Shown here: positions 5,943-7,942 of the stretch, one piece after another | How the letters are laid out: every line of letters starts with the position of its first letter | Numbering within the stretch: position 1 is the stretch's first letter | Source of the DNA: Acidifodinimicrobium sp049967035 | GTDB taxonomy: Archaea; Nanobdellota; Nanobdellia; Parvarchaeales; Parvarchaeaceae | Direction: 5' to 3' | Assembly (NCBI GenBank): GCA_049967035.1 | Contig: JBMFTM010000021.1 | Span: forward strand, 1-7,942 | Length of the DNA stretch: 7,942 nucleotides | Notes under the pieces: generated by a model | Told to the model about the DNA's origin: nothing | What the model saw: the letters and a program-made list of their open reading frames with translations, nothing else | The model's database searches: none | Position numbers and translations under genes: made by a program

Positions 5943-6950
5943 TCAGATTCTTTTCCCCTCCGAATAGACTTTAGCTAGCCTCTTTATCTCCTCTATGAGC
6001 TCTTTTTCGCTCTTGTACATCTTGTCCACAAAGTAGGGCGTGAACGGGCTGTATCTTTCGAACGGAAAGTAAAGGAGCACCTTCTTTCCGCTGAAGTGCG
6101 CATGCATCCTCTCCCCATCCACTCCGCTCGAGTACACAAGGTCGGACATGTAAACTATCGTGATATCGCTTTGGTCTACAAGGTGGAAATCCCGCCTGAC
6201 CGTCTGGTTGAAAATCAAGTTCTTCAGCCTCTCATCAGCCGACATCTTGTATACATCTATGTCGACTGACTTTGGGTTGAAGACTATCAGGTATCTCCTG
6301 ATTTTTTCGATGAACCTTTCAAGGCTCTCATAGCCGCTCTTCCTGTGCTCTATGCTGTAGCTGATGTAAGCTTTCGGCTTATAGTCCTTGTACATTAGTT
6401 CAAACAACGTCCTTGGATCCTCCCTCGCCCCTATTATGTAGTTTTTCTTTCCCACTGAGTTGCTTATCAAGTCAGTGGTGTACGCCTCCAACTCAGACCA
6501 TAGTGCTATCTGATACTCGTCGATGGCCTTGTCTTCCCAGGATTTTTTCTTGTGCAAGTTGTTGTTTATGCTCATAGGGTCATTCACGACGGATATGAAA
6601 AAATTCGGGTTCAGGACCCTCATGTCCTTTGAATTCATTATGTTCAGCGGGCCTTCCCTCCACCAAAATGACATGTGGCCGTCGATTATGTAGTCCTTCT
6701 TCGGATCCTCTTTTACTCTCTCCTTTATCCTCTGCAGCGTGTGGTCCTTGAGCACCTTTATGTTCTCTATGTCCAGGTTAGGCAGGTTTTTAGAATTTAT
6801 GTAGGGATTTGTCTCGTTGGCAACCTTCACCATCTCATCTATAAGGTTTATTATCTCCAGCCTCTTTCCGTTCTTCTTCGCTAGATTAACCGCTTTCCTT
6901 TCTATGTTTATTCGGTCGCAGCCAGCCACTGCAGAACTGAATATAATCAT
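5943..6950 (-). CDS. Degenerate adenylate-kinase-like domain fused to NDT-like (or TIR-like) domain
   Basis: I read this 335-residue protein as two domains. Residues 1-188 have the outline of the archaeal AdkA-type kinase: a first strand and loop (IIFSSAVAGCDR), a central YIIDGH (87-92) in the place of the kinase VIDTH strand, a helical lid-like region (125-165) and a late strand NYIIGAREDP (170-179). The Walker A loop is broken: where GxPGxGKT is expected there is AVAGCDRI (7-14), with Arg for Lys. Residues 191-330 resemble nucleoside 2-deoxyribosyltransferase folds: AYISYSIEH (194-202), then LVDQSDITIVYM (257-268), GVDGERMHAHFSGKKV (276-291) with E280 as possible catalytic Glu. A TIR-type reading (SYS start) is an alternative. 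It is cytoplasmic, with no ribosome site. Function is unknown; both domain calls come from pattern reading. Confidence 0.7.
   Translation of the reverse strand: MIIFSSAVAGCDRINIERKAVNLAKKNGKRLEIINLIDEMVKVANETNPYINSKNLPNLDIENIKVLKDHTLQRIKERVKEDPKKDYIIDGHMSFWWREGPLNIMNSKDMRVLNPNFFISVVNDPMSINNNLHKKKSWEDKAIDEYQIALWSELEAYTTDLISNSVGKKNYIIGAREDPRTLFELMYKDYKPKAYISYSIEHRKSGYESLERFIEKIRRYLIVFNPKSVDIDVYKMSADERLKNLIFNQTVRRDFHLVDQSDITIVYMSDLVYSSGVDGERMHAHFSGKKVLLYFPFERYSPFTPYFVDKMYKSEKELIEEIKRLAKVYSEGKRI
5948..5958 (+). terminator. Possible T-rich terminator of tRNA-Gly
   Basis: TTCTTTTCCCC begins 9 bases past the tRNA 3' end and is the only T-rich tract nearby on this strand. Archaeal RNA polymerase terminates on such runs. 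It lies inside the 3' coding end of the convergent gene, so the two transcription units overlap or meet here. Confidence 0.35.
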
Positions 6951-6971
6951 ATGAGCTAAATATCTCTGCGT

Positions 6972-6997
6972 ACTAATAAATGTTCATATTTTTATAT
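6972..6997. promoter_or_regulatory. Divergent promoter with near-symmetric TATA element
   Basis: ATATTTTTATAT (6986-6997) reads as a TATA box on both strands. On the plus strand it would start transcription near 7018, at the GTG (7020) or a few bases before the ATG (7032) of the right-hand gene. On the minus strand it would start near 6965. A second minus-strand option, TTTATTAGT, is centred 26 bases before the ATG at 6950 and would give a leaderless message. Neither gene has a well-placed ribosome site. Confidence 0.5.
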
Positions 6998-7019
6998 CGC
7001 AGCGGAATAATAGAAGGTA

Positions 7020-7481
7020 GTGAAAAATGATATGACTGAAGAAGAAAATGAAGTGGAGCTGAGATGCACGATAGAGCTGATGGCAAGGCCAAAGGAAGCG
7101 GCCGTGGAATCATTGAAAAAAATCCTTGCGACAGCCGAAGAGAATGGGAAGAAACTGAGAATATACAATGAGGTATACAGCGAGCCGAAGGAACTGGAGA
7201 AGGATTTCTATTCTGTATATGTCACATTCAATGTCTCCTCAGACATAGAGTCGCTGTTAAATTTTATACTGGACTACGCGCCATCGACGATAGAGGTGAT
7301 AAAGCCGGAAAAGGTAGAATTTCCAATCTCATCTTTGCAGACCTTGTTGAATGACATCTCAGGCAGGCTGAATGAGATGGACCAGACGATAAAAGTGTAC
7401 TCCGCAAGCAACGTCCTGCTTCAGAACGAGAACAGCGAGCTGAAGAAGAAACTGGATGCAAAAGAAAAGGATAAGAAATAA
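7020..7481 (+). CDS. Archaeal alpha/beta plus coiled-coil protein, unknown function
   Basis: Unrecognised 153-residue protein. Residues about 11-98 look like a small alternating alpha/beta domain (strands near ELRCTIEL, KLRIYNEVYS, FYSVYVTFNV and STIEVIKPE, with helices between), possibly ferredoxin-like. It is followed by a segment ISSLQTLLNDISGRLNEMD (104-121) and a charged coiled coil to the lysine-rich C-terminus. The DYAPSTIEVIKPE stretch resembles conserved archaeal hypothetical proteins as I remember them, but I cannot name a family. There is no signal or membrane segment, so it is cytoplasmic. The start is uncertain: the GTG at 7020 fits a leaderless message from the TATA element at 6986-6997, while the in-frame ATG at 7032 (MTEEENE) would have a leader of about 12 bases. 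A T-run follows the stop directly. Confidence 0.8.
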   Translation: MKNDMTEEENEVELRCTIELMARPKEAAVESLKKILATAEENGKKLRIYNEVYSEPKELEKDFYSVYVTFNVSSDIESLLNFILDYAPSTIEVIKPEKVEFPISSLQTLLNDISGRLNEMDQTIKVYSASNVLLQNENSELKKKLDAKEKDKK

Positions 7482-7483
7482 AG

Positions 7484-7489
7484 TTTTTT
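7484..7489 (+). terminator. Oligo-T terminator
   Basis: Six consecutive T residues start 3 bases after the TAA stop of the preceding gene, with no hairpin before them. That is the usual form of an archaeal intrinsic terminator. It would insulate the strong downstream surface-protein promoter. Confidence 0.5.
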
Positions 7490-7519
7490 CACTACATATA
7501 AGGGCTGAATTGGCTCAAA

Positions 7520-7534
7520 CGAAAGGTTTAAATA
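7520..7534 (+). promoter_or_regulatory. Strong BRE/TATA promoter of the S-layer-like gene
   Basis: CGAAAGG directly followed by TTTAAATA (7527-7534) is close to the archaeal BRE/TATA consensus and is the best promoter in the window. Initiation is expected around 7555-7558, giving a leader of about 65 bases, unlike the short or leaderless messages inferred elsewhere here. A strong promoter suits an abundant surface protein. Confidence 0.75.
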
Positions 7535-7556
7535 CAACAAAAATGTCATCTTCATT

Positions 7557-7572
7557 TGAGGTTAACGCCTCA
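7557..7572 (+). promoter_or_regulatory. 5'-terminal hairpin in the S-layer leader
   Basis: TGAGG and CCTCA form a perfect 5-base-pair stem around the 6-base loop TTAACG. The stem begins almost exactly where transcription should start, so the mRNA would carry a hairpin at its extreme 5' end. Such ends can protect messages from decay; that role is inference. The rest of the leader (7573-7612) is A-rich and unstructured. Confidence 0.45.
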
Positions 7573-7612
7573 TATTCAAAAACAAAAAAGTCCGAGCAGG
7601 AATAAAAGTTAT

Positions 7613-7619
7613 AGGAGGA
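7613..7619 (+). promoter_or_regulatory. Strong ribosome binding site of the S-layer-like gene
   Basis: AGGAGGA is a near-perfect Shine-Dalgarno match ending 3 bases before the ATG at 7623. Together with the long leader it marks a highly translated message and fixes the start of the truncated reading frame. Confidence 0.75.
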
Positions 7620-7622
7620 AAC

Positions 7623-7942
7623 ATGAAAGCAAAATTATTGAGTGCAGCTAAGAAGTTAGCGGCAATAGCAACCAGTGCGATGTTCCTAGGTGTCACCGTA
7701 GGAGCAGCGAGTGCATATTCTATGAGCAGCCTACCGTCTCCATTCGTGCAGAATGGCCACGTGAATGCGACCTTTGTCGTCGGCGCCAATGCAGCTCCTG
7801 TCGATATAATCGGCGCAATAGCGATAGCAACTGGTCTTACAGCAGCAGCCGGTTCAAGTCATTCCGGGTCAGGTTCATTCGCAACCATAGGTAAGCTTGT
7901 CACTTCATCTAAATCTTCGAGTTATGCAGTGTTAGGTGCGGC
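7623..7942 (+). CDS. Secreted S-layer-like surface protein, N-terminal part
   Basis: The reading frame is open from the ATG at 7623 to the window edge (106 codons) and continues beyond it, so the protein is partial. It begins with a classical signal peptide: basic MKAKLLSAAKK, a hydrophobic core (about 12-28), and a likely cleavage after ASA (residues 29-31). The mature start (SLPSPFVQNG, then NATFVVGANAAPVDIIGAIA) matches the pattern at the beginning of archaeal S-layer proteins, where a strand reading like VVG.NA is followed by a helix-forming D..GA..IA stretch. An Asn-Ala-Thr sequon (N48) is present. A Ser/Gly-rich segment follows (about 77-85). The strong promoter, long leader and GGAGG ribosome site agree with an abundant cell-envelope protein. 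The repeat domains and anchor that would confirm this lie outside the window. Confidence 0.78.
   Translation, partial: MKAKLLSAAKKLAAIATSAMFLGVTVGAASAYSMSSLPSPFVQNGHVNATFVVGANAAPVDIIGAIAIATGLTAAAGSSHSGSGSFATIGKLVTSSKSSSYAVLGA

Noticed and set aside
7562..7789. Minus-strand 75-codon frame
   Set aside because: It runs through the S-layer promoter leader and signal peptide in antisense, while the plus strand has promoter, ribosome site and signal peptide in order.

Overview
The window looks archaeal. It encodes an XPD/Rad3-type iron-sulfur helicase, a HerA-family ATPase of an archaeal type, a stand-alone MetRS-beta-type tRNA-binding protein and the start of an S-layer-like surface protein. Promoters are TTTAAATA-type TATA boxes. 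Some genes have strong GGAGG ribosome sites, while others appear to be leaderless. Base composition is moderate and Arg codons are mostly AGG/AGA. The S-layer N-terminus and compact layout would suit a DPANN archaeon such as a Micrarchaeota-like lineage, but that placement is a guess; the archaeal assignment is firm.

Layout, left to right. (1) Positions 29-591: two small, translationally coupled membrane proteins of unknown function. (2) 652-1953: a HerA/DUF87-like P-loop ATPase on the same strand. (3) 1971-2915, minus strand: a ten-helix EamA/DMT-type transporter, convergent with the ATPase and divergent from (4). (4) 2970-4739: XPD-like helicase, whose 3' end overlaps a small two-helix membrane protein (4729-4947). 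(5) 4958-5763, minus strand: a two-gene unit of a coiled-coil protein with a disordered Pro/Gln-rich N-terminus, followed by the OB-fold tRNA-binding protein. (6) 5869-5939: tRNA-Gly(CCC). (7) 5943-6950, minus strand: a probable fusion of a degenerate adenylate-kinase-like P-loop domain and a nucleoside-deoxyribosyltransferase-like (or TIR-like) domain. (8) 7020-7481: an alpha/beta plus coiled-coil protein of unknown function, divergent from (7). (9) From 7623 to the window edge: the N-terminus of a secreted S-layer-like protein behind a strong promoter and a leader with a 5' hairpin.

Most of this is chromosomal housekeeping sequence. No insertion sequence, CRISPR array, phage gene or obvious repeat was seen. 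No gene-free stretch exceeds 150 bases; the longest (7482-7622 and 5764-5868) are promoter and leader regions. The most unusual item is the kinase-like/NDT-like fusion at 5943-6950, because its Walker A lysine and key glycines are missing. Next are the two-membrane-protein plus HerA-ATPase cluster and the 5' hairpin of the S-layer leader.
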